Assembly (NCBI GenBank): GCA_025453315.1
Contig: JALOQQ010000077.1
Coordinates: 1-5,160, forward strand
DNA from: Planctomycetota bacterium
GTDB taxonomy: Bacteria; Patescibacteriota; Patescibacteriia; Patescibacteriales; UBA12465
Length of the DNA stretch: 5,160 bases
Direction: 5' to 3'
The notes under the pieces were generated by a model that did no database searches, was not told where the DNA came from, and worked only from the letters and a program-made list of their open reading frames with translations. The position numbers were made by a program, and so were the translations under genes. Position 1 is the stretch's first letter, and each line of letters opens with the position of its first letter. Positions 1 to 5,160 of the stretch are shown here, in pieces.

Positions 1-662
1 AATTAAAAAAGCAACTAGAAGAAAGGAAAGTAGCTTTAGAGTATGAGGTGCAAAATAAAACTTTATTTTTAGAACAAACCAGACAATCAGAAACCAGATA
101 TCAAAGCTTATTAAGCAAGGCTAAGGAACAACAAGATTCAGCTTCCTCAGAAATTACCGATTTAGAAAAAAAAGTACGCGAACGTTTAGCGCAAAAAGCT
201 AAAGAAAAAGAAGGGAAAGAGGGATCTGAGGGAATAAAGTTTAGCGATAAAGGTTTTATTTGGCCAGTACCGCAAAGTTATATTACTTCCAAATTTCATG
301 ATCCAGATTATCCTTTCCGCAGAAGTTTAGGTGAGCATTCGGCGGCCGATATAAAAGCTAGTCAAGGCACACCTTTAAAAGCCGCCGCCTCTGGTTATAT
401 AGCTAGAGTAAAATTTGATGGTAGTAGAAATTATGCTTACATTATGATTATTCATGGCGATGGTCTTTCTACGGTTTATGGTCACGTTTCTGGAGTTAAT
501 ATTAAGGCGGATGAATATGTTGTTCAGGGACAAGTTATTGGTCAAACTGGTGGTTTGCCAGGTACGCCAGGCGCTGGTCCTTTTTCCACCGGAGCCCATT
601 TACATTTTGAAGTTAGAAAAGATGGTATACCAGTTGATCCAGAAGAATATTTACCAAAATAG
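1..662 (+). CDS. Coiled-coil M23 (LytM-type) peptidoglycan endopeptidase, 5'-truncated by window edge
   Basis: The frame is open from base 3 to the TAG at 660-662, giving 219 visible residues; the true start lies upstream. The GTG at 48 is only an internal valine codon. The first ~75 visible residues are a Lys/Glu/Gln-rich coiled coil, as in EnvC/NlpD-like murein hydrolases. An M23 domain follows, from FIWPVPQSYITSKF to the C-terminus. Counting from the valine at 48, the zinc and catalytic residues are present: H97 and D101 (GEHSAAD, the HxxxD motif with the usual middle Gly replaced by Ala), H146 (YGH), and H184/H186 (GAHLHFEVR). An active glycyl or D,D-endopeptidase that cuts peptidoglycan cross-bridges outside the membrane is therefore expected, unlike the catalytically dead EnvC. 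The ending GIPVDPEEYLPK is typical of the family. Any signal peptide or membrane anchor would be in the missing N-terminus. The family assignment is firm; the exact bond cut and any role in cell separation are inferred. Confidence 0.93.
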   Translation, partial: LKKQLEERKVALEYEVQNKTLFLEQTRQSETRYQSLLSKAKEQQDSASSEITDLEKKVRERLAQKAKEKEGKEGSEGIKFSDKGFIWPVPQSYITSKFHDPDYPFRRSLGEHSAADIKASQGTPLKAAASGYIARVKFDGSRNYAYIMIIHGDGLSTVYGHVSGVNIKADEYVVQGQVIGQTGGLPGTPGAGPFSTGAHLHFEVRKDGIPVDPEEYLPK

Positions 663-676
663 TTTGTATATTATTA

Positions 677-705
677 AAAAAACCATGTTGTATACATGGT
701 TTTTT
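677..705 (+). terminator. Rho-independent terminator after the M23 gene
   Basis: A perfect 12-bp stem (677-688 with 694-705) has a 5-nt TGTAT loop. Its core is CCATGT/ACATGG, flanked by an A-run on the left and a T-run on the right. It starts 14 nt after the M23 stop. The mirrored A and T runs would also give a U-tract in the reverse direction, although no minus-strand gene reads into it here. Confidence 0.85.
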
Positions 706-706
706 G

Positions 707-737
707 TTAAATATTAGATATATTTTATTAAATATTA
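707..737 (+). repeat. Direct repeat TTAAATATTA, two copies 21 bp apart, upstream of the promoter
   Basis: TTAAATATTA occurs at 707-716 and again at 728-737. The second copy abuts the -35 hexamer, and the start-to-start distance of 21 bp is two helical turns. The repeats could be UP-element contacts or a regulator's paired sites. In such an AT-rich stretch chance recurrence is a real alternative. Confidence 0.4.
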
Positions 738-766
738 TTGACAAAAATATAAAAAAATAGTATAAT
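738..766 (+). promoter_or_regulatory. Perfect sigma70 consensus promoter for the 808-1824 gene
   Basis: TTGACA at 738-743 and TATAAT at 761-766 are separated by exactly 17 bp, so both hexamers match the consensus in full. The predicted transcript start is near 773, giving a leader of about 35 nt. The 22 bp upstream are almost pure A/T and fit the UP-element pattern reasonably well, so strong constitutive transcription is likely. A leader this long also rules out leaderless translation. Confidence 0.88.
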
Positions 767-807
767 CTTTTGAAACTAATTATTGTCGCACTTTAAAATT
801 TTTTATC

Positions 808-1824
808 ATGAAAAATAGAGTAAAAAAAGACGAAGTATTATTCGTTGTAGATGAAAATTTGGATCGCAAAAGTATTAACCCTAAAAAATTTGATAATTAT
901 TATGAAGAAAACGATGAACTTTTGTGCCACCCGTTTAACGAACATCACTACATAACGGTTGACGAAGTAGAAGATGAGACAAATAATTTTGATGATTTTG
1001 AAATTGAGGAAAAAGAAATGTTCATTGAAGGTGCCACGCTTATAGAAAATAACAGGGTTATTGAGTATAGCAATGGCCGGATAATAAAGGTTACAAGAAT
1101 TAAAGAAGAAAAAAAAGAAAGGGAATCAGTGGAAGAAAGCTATTTTATCGGCGCTGTTTCGGTTAATGAAAATGGTGTTATGGTGCCTGGTTTTGGTCTT
1201 CAGGAATATGAAGAATTTGATTTATCAAATTATTCAAACCATGAAATCGACTTCTTATTTGCAGAAATTAATCCGGAAGAAAAAATTACTAATAAGCGTT
1301 ACTCAAAAAGCTTTTCTCCGGATTGGCATGGCAAATTAAGATTAAAAGAAGGCAAGGAAAACCTAAAAACTTTTTCTTTCAGTAAAAAATCACGATTACT
1401 TCGTAAAAAAAGCCGAAAAATAAAAGAGGGGATTATGATTTTTTTTCTTCCCGATTTTCCTGATTGCCAACCAGAGCTTTTTTACTCTCCCGAAGATGTT
1501 CAGTTGCTCGATTTTAATAATTATAATGAAGTATATGAAAAATTAAGCGAGGAATATGGTTCCGAGTCCTCTCAATCAAAAGAGACTCCGGAATTCGATG
1601 AAGGTTTCTGGCTTACATTTTTCATTCATAAACAGCTTATTAAAAGCATGGAATATGAACACAAAATATTAATGGCACACGCTGAAAAAATAATTAATTC
1701 AAGAAATAATATTTCGGTTAAGAATAACGAGCCGGAAGATGATGAAGATGAAAAATTATTTATTAATTTTATGTGTACTGATATTGGAAAATTAAGAAAG
1801 AAAAATCGCATGAAATGTGCGTAA
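808..1824 (+). CDS. Uncharacterised highly charged 338-residue protein (orphan)
   Basis: I do not recognise this protein. It starts with ATG at 808, about 35 nt below a perfect promoter, and ends with TAA before a strong terminator, so it is a single-gene unit. There is no signal peptide and no clear membrane helix; it is probably cytoplasmic. Residues 48-140 are very acidic (for example VDEVEDE and FEIEEKE). Residues 162-207 are basic, with runs such as KKSRLLRKKSRKIK. A short hydrophobic stretch (IMIFFLPDF, 209-217) follows. Residues 265-297 look like an amphipathic helix, and an acidic tract PEDDEDEK (309-316) precedes a basic C-terminus. This acidic/basic segregation could fit a nucleic-acid or protein-binding role, but no catalytic motif is visible. 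No Shine-Dalgarno precedes the start. Lys and Glu codons dominate as in the neighbours. That it is a real gene is well supported; its function is unknown. Confidence 0.88.
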   Translation: MKNRVKKDEVLFVVDENLDRKSINPKKFDNYYEENDELLCHPFNEHHYITVDEVEDETNNFDDFEIEEKEMFIEGATLIENNRVIEYSNGRIIKVTRIKEEKKERESVEESYFIGAVSVNENGVMVPGFGLQEYEEFDLSNYSNHEIDFLFAEINPEEKITNKRYSKSFSPDWHGKLRLKEGKENLKTFSFSKKSRLLRKKSRKIKEGIMIFFLPDFPDCQPELFYSPEDVQLLDFNNYNEVYEKLSEEYGSESSQSKETPEFDEGFWLTFFIHKQLIKSMEYEHKILMAHAEKIINSRNNISVKNNEPEDDEDEKLFINFMCTDIGKLRKKNRMKCA

Positions 1825-1832
1825 AAAATAAA

Positions 1833-1856
1833 AAAAGGGATTACCAAATCCCTTTT
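1833..1856. terminator. Shared bidirectional terminator between the orphan gene and purF
   Basis: A 10-bp stem (1833-1842 with 1847-1856) with an ACCA loop has core GGGATT/AATCCC, with A-runs to the left and T-runs to the right. It sits in the 50-bp gap between two convergent stop codons (TAA at 1822-1824 on plus, TAA at 1875-1877 on minus), so one hairpin can end transcription from both sides. Confidence 0.88.
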
Positions 1857-1874
1857 ATTTTTTTAGTTTATATT

Positions 1875-3335
1875 TTATTTAATTGGATAAGAACCTTTAC
1901 AGAAACAACCAGAACATATTCCAATACTATGTTTACTAGTTATAGAATTTAATCCTTTAAGGCTTAAATAATGTAAAGAATCAGCGCCGATCTCTTCTCT
2001 TATTTCGTCAACATTTTTTTTGTGGGCAATGAGTTCTTCGGTATTTTGATAATCCATGCCAAAAGGACAAATGTTAGAAATTGGCGGGGAAGAGATAACA
2101 ACATGCACTTCACTAGCCCCTGCTTCTCGAAAAATATTTATAAGTACTTTCATGGTTACTGCTCTTACTATTGAATCATCAACTAAGACAACTCTCTTAC
2201 CGCTAACAATATCGTTTCTTAAGTTAAATTTTCTATTTACCACCCCAATTCTTTCTTCGGTACTTGGAGCAGTAAAGGATCTTTTTTGCATGGAATATTT
2301 ATGCTTCCTTTGTAACGCTTCGTAGTATTTTATACCGGAAGCTTGAGCAAAACCCCAAGCGGCTTGTTTGCCAGAATCAAGTATTGGTATGACTAAATCA
2401 CCAGTGATCTGCGGATTTTCTTTGAAAATCATTGCTCCTGATTCTATTCTAAAGTCTTCGATAATTAATTTTTTAAAACAAGAGCGTGGATTGGCAAAAT
2501 AAATCAATTCCATAGCGCAAAAAGCTTCAGTTTCTTTTTTGTTATAAGTGAAGTTTTGTTGAATTGCAAAATCATCAAGACTAAAACTCTTTGGCCTATT
2601 AAGGTCAAAAACCACCATGCCTCCTGGCGATAATTCATAAAAATTTTTTATCCCGAACTGATAAAAGGCCATGCTTTCTGAAGCTATTAAAAAACCTTTT
2701 TCATAACGAGCAAAACACAACGGTCTTATTCCGTAAATATCCTTTACAGCAATAATCTTATTTGGAGTTATCACTAACAGGGAATAGGCGGCTTTTATTT
2801 TATGAACAACCTCTAACAGAGCTTCTTCAATAGTTTCTTTATTACTCTGACAGATATAATGAAGAAATAATTCTGAATCACTGGTTGATTGAAAGACCGA
2901 TCCTTTTTCTACTAATTCTTTTTCAAATTTTTCATAATTAAGCACGGTCCCATTATGAGCAATAGCAAATGGTCCATATTTAGAACGAAAAGCTACGAGA
3001 GGTTGGACGTTAGCAACTAAATTAGAATCGCCTTGAGTGGCATAACGGTTATGACCTATAGCCACAATACCAGGTAATTCAAAATCATGGTTTGTGTCAT
3101 TAAATTGAATACTTACAGAGCCAATACGACGACGATGATACAGTCTTTTAGTATCAGAGCTAACTATTCCAGCTCCTTTTTCGCCACGCTCCTCCATATC
3201 GGTTAGCATATCACGAACCTTTTCTGAAGCTTTTTCAATGTTAAAAGCAGCAGCTAGGGCACAATTCTCATGAAAGATATCTCTTATATTTAAGGATTCT
3301 TCCTGTTCTGCGTTTTTTCCTTTTACTATTATCAT
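1875..3335 (-). CDS. purF: Amidophosphoribosyltransferase (glutamine PRPP amidotransferase), Fe-S type
   Basis: PurF catalyses the first committed step of purine synthesis: PRPP plus glutamine to 5-phosphoribosylamine. The ATG at 3335 gives 486 residues; a TTG at 3344 could add three, and the numbers below count from that TTG. The N-terminal Ntn glutaminase has nucleophile C28 (ENCAL), exposed after removal of a ~24-residue propeptide, plus R100 (GHNRYATQGDS), N131/G132 (AHNGT) and D156 (STSDSE). The phosphoribosyltransferase domain has LDSG near 322 and the PRPP loop VLVDDSIVRAVT at 386-397. Cysteines C276, C426, C477 and C480 match the four Fe-S ligands of the Bacillus-type enzyme, whose length is similar. 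Two spots are unusual: the nucleophile is followed by Ala-Leu where Gly is near-invariant, and the PRPP loop reads R-A-V-T instead of R-G-T-T. No other purine gene is in the window. The gene has its own promoter and a shared terminator. The family is sure; full activity is likely but not certain. Confidence 0.93.
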   Translation of the reverse strand: MIIVKGKNAEQEESLNIRDIFHENCALAAAFNIEKASEKVRDMLTDMEERGEKGAGIVSSDTKRLYHRRRIGSVSIQFNDTNHDFELPGIVAIGHNRYATQGDSNLVANVQPLVAFRSKYGPFAIAHNGTVLNYEKFEKELVEKGSVFQSTSDSELFLHYICQSNKETIEEALLEVVHKIKAAYSLLVITPNKIIAVKDIYGIRPLCFARYEKGFLIASESMAFYQFGIKNFYELSPGGMVVFDLNRPKSFSLDDFAIQQNFTYNKKETEAFCAMELIYFANPRSCFKKLIIEDFRIESGAMIFKENPQITGDLVIPILDSGKQAAWGFAQASGIKYYEALQRKHKYSMQKRSFTAPSTEERIGVVNRKFNLRNDIVSGKRVVLVDDSIVRAVTMKVLINIFREAGASEVHVVISSPPISNICPFGMDYQNTEELIAHKKNVDEIREEIGADSLHYLSLKGLNSITSKHSIGICSGCFCKGSYPIK

Positions 3336-3379
3336 GGCATTCAAGTTTTATTTGGTTATTAATTTTTAATGTTCAGACT

Positions 3380-3408
3380 ATACTACAATAAAACAATATT
3401 AACGTCAA
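3380..3408 (-). promoter_or_regulatory. Putative promoter for purF
   Basis: Read on the minus strand, TTGACG (3408-3403) and TAGTAT (3385-3380) are separated by 17 bp. Transcription would start near 3373, leaving a leader of ~38 nt before the ATG at 3335. The promoter lies just after the xer terminator, so purF need not depend on read-through from xer. The leader is too short and unstructured for a purine riboswitch. Confidence 0.6.
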
Positions 3409-3425
3409 TTTATTTCAACTCAAAG

Positions 3426-3453
3426 AAAAAAAAGACATTACTGTCTTTTTTTT
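3426..3453 (-). terminator. Rho-independent terminator overlapping the xer stop codon
   Basis: A 12-bp stem (3426-3437 with 3442-3453) with a 4-nt loop has core GACA/TGTC and eight-base A and T runs on either side. On the minus strand the hairpin begins inside the TAA stop (3454-3452) and ends in a U-tract, which separates the xer transcript from purF. Confidence 0.85.
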
Positions 3454-4405
3454 ACAAATCCCTATTCTCATGAACTTTGCGATGAATATCTCTTAATTGT
3501 TTATTAGTGACGTGAGTATATATTTGGGTAGTAGCAATATTGCTATGTCCCAAAAATTCTTGAACAATGCGCAAATCAACGCCTTGATTTAATAAATCAG
3601 TGGCAAAAGAATGTCTTAGGGTATGTGGAGTAGCCATAACCGGCAGTCCAGCGATTTTAACATATTTTTTAACAATATCTTCAACACTTTTTACTGTTAA
3701 ACGCCTATCTTTATCGGTTTTTTCAATACCACGTTTATAATTAATAAATAAAGCTTCGTCCATATCAACCCTACTCTTTAAATAGGCTCTAAGAGCCTCT
3801 AGGGAGCGCGTAGAGAAGTAAACTGTTCTAATCTTACTACCTTTACCTATAACAGCCACTTCTAAGTCCTTAGTTTCATTATTTATCCTAACTTGATCTC
3901 TATTTAAAGCAACTAGCTCGGCTACACGTAGGCCGGTAGAAAACAAGGTTTCAAGTAAGGCCCTATCTCTTAAACCACTATTATTACTAGTATTAGGTGA
4001 TTCTAATAATCTTTTTAGTTGGTCTAATTTTAAAAATTTTATTTCTTTATCAGCCTTATCTTTAGCTAGTTTTACTTTAGATGGCGGCAGGGAACTAATA
4101 TCTTTTTCAACAAAAAAATCTAATAAGCTGCGCAGGGCTATAAGATAGTAATTTTGAGTAGTCTTTTTTAAAGTTTTTTTCGTTCGAGAGTCGATAATAT
4201 GTCTGGATAAAAAAATACGATAATGCCAAACATGTTCCGTACTTAATTCTTCTGGTTTTAATTCTGAATAATTATTGTCTTTTAACCAAGTAAAAAATTT
4301 ATTCAAAAATCTTGAATAATTTTCTTGAGTTTTAACTGATAGTCCTTTTTGTACTTCACAGTAATCTAAAAAATCTATCAAATATCTTATTATTGGTTTT
4401 TGCAT
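3452..4405 (-). CDS. XerC/XerD-family tyrosine recombinase
   Basis: A complete 317-residue site-specific recombinase, close to the usual XerC/XerD length of about 300. Residues 5-105 form the SAM-like core-binding domain (FLDYCEVQKGLSVKTQENY, then the EHVWHYRIFL helix). Residues 122-312 form the catalytic domain. All six active-site positions are present: R160 (FSTGLRVAEL), K188 in the beta-hairpin (VIGKGSK), H261 and R264 (PHTLRHSFATDLLNQG), H287 (FLGHSNIATTQ) and the nucleophile Y296 (IYTHV). The family resolves chromosome dimers at dif by cutting and rejoining paired DNA strands through a covalent 3'-phosphotyrosine. Whether this is the housekeeping recombinase or an element-borne one cannot be told from the protein alone; its length and lack of extra domains favour the Xer type, and XerC versus XerD cannot be decided. 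ATG at 4405 has no Shine-Dalgarno but lies about 22 nt below an extended -10 promoter. A dif-arm-like sequence lies about 80 bp upstream. Confidence 0.95.
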   Translation of the reverse strand: MQKPIIRYLIDFLDYCEVQKGLSVKTQENYSRFLNKFFTWLKDNNYSELKPEELSTEHVWHYRIFLSRHIIDSRTKKTLKKTTQNYYLIALRSLLDFFVEKDISSLPPSKVKLAKDKADKEIKFLKLDQLKRLLESPNTSNNSGLRDRALLETLFSTGLRVAELVALNRDQVRINNETKDLEVAVIGKGSKIRTVYFSTRSLEALRAYLKSRVDMDEALFINYKRGIEKTDKDRRLTVKSVEDIVKKYVKIAGLPVMATPHTLRHSFATDLLNQGVDLRIVQEFLGHSNIATTQIYTHVTNKQLRDIHRKVHENRDL

Positions 4406-4433
4406 AAAGCAGGGAAGTTAATTAACTATTTTT

Positions 4434-4442
4434 ATTATATCA
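4434..4442 (-). promoter_or_regulatory. Extended -10 promoter for xer
   Basis: On the minus strand this reads TGATATAAT, a perfect TATAAT with the TGn extension. The best -35 at 17 bp upstream (ATTACT) is weak, as is common for extended -10 promoters. Transcription would start near 4427, about 22 nt before the ATG at 4405. Confidence 0.65.
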
Positions 4443-4472
4443 GAATTTTAAGTTTGAGTAATGACATATATA

Positions 4473-4496
4473 ATTATTGATTTGATTATTGACTTA
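4473..4496 (+). repeat. Imperfect 12-bp tandem repeat in the divergent promoter region
   Basis: ATTATTGATTTG (4473-4484) is followed directly by ATTATTGACTTA (4485-4496), with 10 of 12 bases the same. The second copy contains the -35 hexamer of the rightward promoter. It may be an operator; chance is possible in such AT-rich sequence. Confidence 0.4.
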
Positions 4497-4516
4497 ATCT
4501 TAATTTTATGTTAAAT
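4487..4516. other. Candidate Xer recombination (dif/cer-like) site
   Basis: TTATGTTAAAT at 4506-4516 equals the 11-base XerD-binding arm of E. coli dif. An opposing arm, TATTGACTTAA (4487-4497), matches the reverse complement of the first at 7 of 11 positions, but only with an 8-bp centre (TCTTAATT), as in cer-type sites; dif normally has 6. With a 6-bp centre the left arm matches poorly. Its position just upstream of xer supports the idea, yet the AT richness makes a chance half-site quite possible. Confidence 0.3.
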
Positions 4517-4517
4517 T
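4489..4517 (+). promoter_or_regulatory. Promoter for the exported barrel-like protein gene
   Basis: TTGACT (4489-4494) is followed after 17 bp by TAAATT (4512-4517), preceded by TG at 4509-4510, making an extended -10. Transcription would start near 4524, leaving a ~44-nt leader before the ATG at 4568. The promoter faces away from the xer promoter and overlaps the candidate Xer site. Confidence 0.6.
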
Positions 4518-4567
4518 TAAACGAATTTTGAAATAGTAATAGTAGAAAACCAATAATACCGATAAAA

Positions 4568-5116
4568 ATGAAAAAGCTGATAATTTTAGTAATGTTTGTT
4601 AGTTCATTAACAACACAAGGGCAAGAAATTTATACCCTTATCAATAAGGATAAAATTCAAGTAATAGCATTTAATGCTAATTTAATGACCAAACTTAATG
4701 ATAGGTGGGGGATACTTTTTTTCGTATTAGTTACTGATAAATGGGGTAATAGCTCTATCGGTCCAACTTATTCAATACCAAGTATTTATGCCACGGCGTT
4801 TATGGGTATAGGAGTTGAAAACAATCCCAATGTTTATCGTTTTAGCCAACGCTTCATAGTCGACGGACCAAAATATTTTTGGACTTTAAATTTTGAAGAA
4901 GGTGGCGGTAAAGATAATTGGTGGTATAACACCATTTTAAAATACAAGTATTCTGACAAATTTAAATTTGGAGCATTTTCCAGGCGCTATCATGGTACTG
5001 GGCCGATTATTGAATCGACCGGACTATCTAGTGGCGTTACTTTTATGGGTGGACCACTTTACGATTTGGAGGATAAAAAAATTAAATTCATTTTATCATT
5101 AAGTAAAAAATTCTAA
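4568..5116 (+). CDS. Small exported beta-rich protein, outer-membrane-barrel-like, family not recognised
   Basis: The 182-residue product starts with a classic signal peptide: MKK, a hydrophobic core LIILVMFV, then a polar end with likely cleavage near TTQG|QE. No lipobox cysteine is present. The mature part is a run of alternating polar/hydrophobic and aromatic segments that look like amphipathic beta strands (about 29-39, 45-57, 73-83, 88-98, 101-111, 116-127, 132-141, 154-162, 170-180), joined by Gly/Asn/Asp turns. It has five tryptophans and ends in Phe (FILSLSKKF), the usual last residue of outer-membrane barrels recognised by BamA. The look is close to small Bacteroidota or proteobacterial barrels, which is odd if the host is a single-membrane Patescibacterium. 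Alternatives are a secreted beta-sandwich or a cell-surface protein. No Shine-Dalgarno is seen. It appears co-transcribed with the gene starting 2 nt after its stop. The gene and its export are well supported; the fold is inferred. Confidence 0.8.
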   Translation: MKKLIILVMFVSSLTTQGQEIYTLINKDKIQVIAFNANLMTKLNDRWGILFFVLVTDKWGNSSIGPTYSIPSIYATAFMGIGVENNPNVYRFSQRFIVDGPKYFWTLNFEEGGGKDNWWYNTILKYKYSDKFKFGAFSRRYHGTGPIIESTGLSSGVTFMGGPLYDLEDKKIKFILSLSKKF

Positions 5117-5118
5117 AA

Positions 5119-5160
5119 ATGGGAAAAGTAGAAAAATTTCTTCAAGAATATCTTGATTTT
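5119..5160 (+). CDS. Start of a further gene, 3'-truncated by window edge; possible second tyrosine recombinase
   Basis: ATG at 5119 opens a frame that runs to the window end without a stop, giving MGKVEKFLQEYLDF. It begins 2 nt after the stop of the barrel-like gene, so translation and transcription are probably coupled. The block KFLQEYLDF matches the pattern of RYLIDFLDY at the N-terminus of the xer product at 3452-4405 (basic, aromatic, L, x, acidic, aromatic, L, D, aromatic), which suggests the core-binding domain of another Xer-like recombinase. Fourteen residues are too few to be sure. Confidence 0.6.
   Translation, partial: MGKVEKFLQEYLDF

Noticed and set aside
48..50. GTG as start codon of the M23 gene
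   Set aside because: The frame is open upstream to base 3 and encodes the same coiled coil; a start here would leave an exported enzyme without a signal sequence.
375..599. 74-codon minus-strand open frame inside the M23 gene
   Set aside because: It lies entirely antisense to a well-supported domain and its translation shows no motif.
702..712. Second dif-arm-like sequence TTTTGTTAAAT (10 of 11)
   Set aside because: It is formed by the terminator T-run, and no partner arm lies at 6-8 bp spacing.
454..717. 87-codon plus-strand frame overlapping the M23 end and its terminator
   Set aside because: It is an out-of-frame shadow that runs through the terminator hairpin, with low-complexity hydrophobic translation.
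1626..1847. 73-codon minus-strand frame in the orphan gene's 3' end
   Set aside because: It starts within the shared terminator and is antisense to the better-supported gene; Phe/Ser-rich translation is typical of antisense to Lys/Glu codons.
2056..2325. 89-codon plus-strand frame inside purF
   Set aside because: It is antisense to conserved PRPP-binding sequence, with no promoter or motif.
3342..3344. TTG as start of purF, three codons before the ATG
   Set aside because: ATG at 3335 is the stronger codon and neither has a Shine-Dalgarno. The region is a removed propeptide in either case, so it does not affect the mature enzyme.
3336..3373. Purine riboswitch in the purF leader
   Set aside because: The leader is about 38 nt, A/T-rich and has no paired aptamer stems.
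4454..4474. Alternative plus-strand promoter TTGAGT/TATAAT
   Set aside because: The spacer is only 9 bp, far too short for sigma70.
1..5160. Alternative genetic code (TGA as Gly), as in Gracilibacteria/SR1
   Set aside because: All complete genes end at TAA or TAG, contain no in-frame TGA, and use GGN for conserved glycines.

Overview
This 5.2-kb window is strongly AT-rich chromosomal DNA with short intergenic gaps. It most likely comes from a Candidate Phyla Radiation / Patescibacteria-type bacterium (Parcubacteria-like). This is inferred from the style of the M23 endopeptidase and Xer recombinase, the AT bias, the lone purF, the absence of Shine-Dalgarno sequences at every visible start, and sigma70-type TTGACA/TATAAT promoters. 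Stops used are TAA and TAG, and nothing suggests recoding of TGA. No rRNA, tRNA, CRISPR array or insertion sequence is visible.

Layout, left to right. Bases 1-662 (+) hold the C-terminal half of a secreted coiled-coil/M23 peptidoglycan endopeptidase whose start lies outside the window; a hairpin terminator follows (677-705). A perfect consensus promoter (738-766) then drives an unrecognised, highly charged 338-residue protein (808-1824, +). This gene converges on purF, and the two share a bidirectional terminator (1833-1856). purF (1875-3335, -) encodes an Fe-S type glutamine PRPP amidotransferase with its own promoter at 3380-3408. Upstream of it on the same strand is a complete XerC/XerD-type tyrosine recombinase (3452-4405, -), whose terminator overlaps its stop codon.

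The 162-bp divergent region 4406-4567 carries back-to-back extended -10 promoters. The rightward one overlaps a sequence with an exact 11-base match to the XerD-binding arm of dif. It leads to a small exported beta-rich protein resembling an outer-membrane barrel (4568-5116, +). Two bases after that stop, another gene begins (5119 to the window end); its first 14 residues resemble the N-terminus of a tyrosine recombinase.

The M23, orphan, purF and xer genes appear to be independent transcription units. The right end is the most unusual part: a Xer recombinase, a possible Xer site, a barrel-like exported protein and possibly a second recombinase lie together. This could be a Xer-associated cassette, but that reading is inference.
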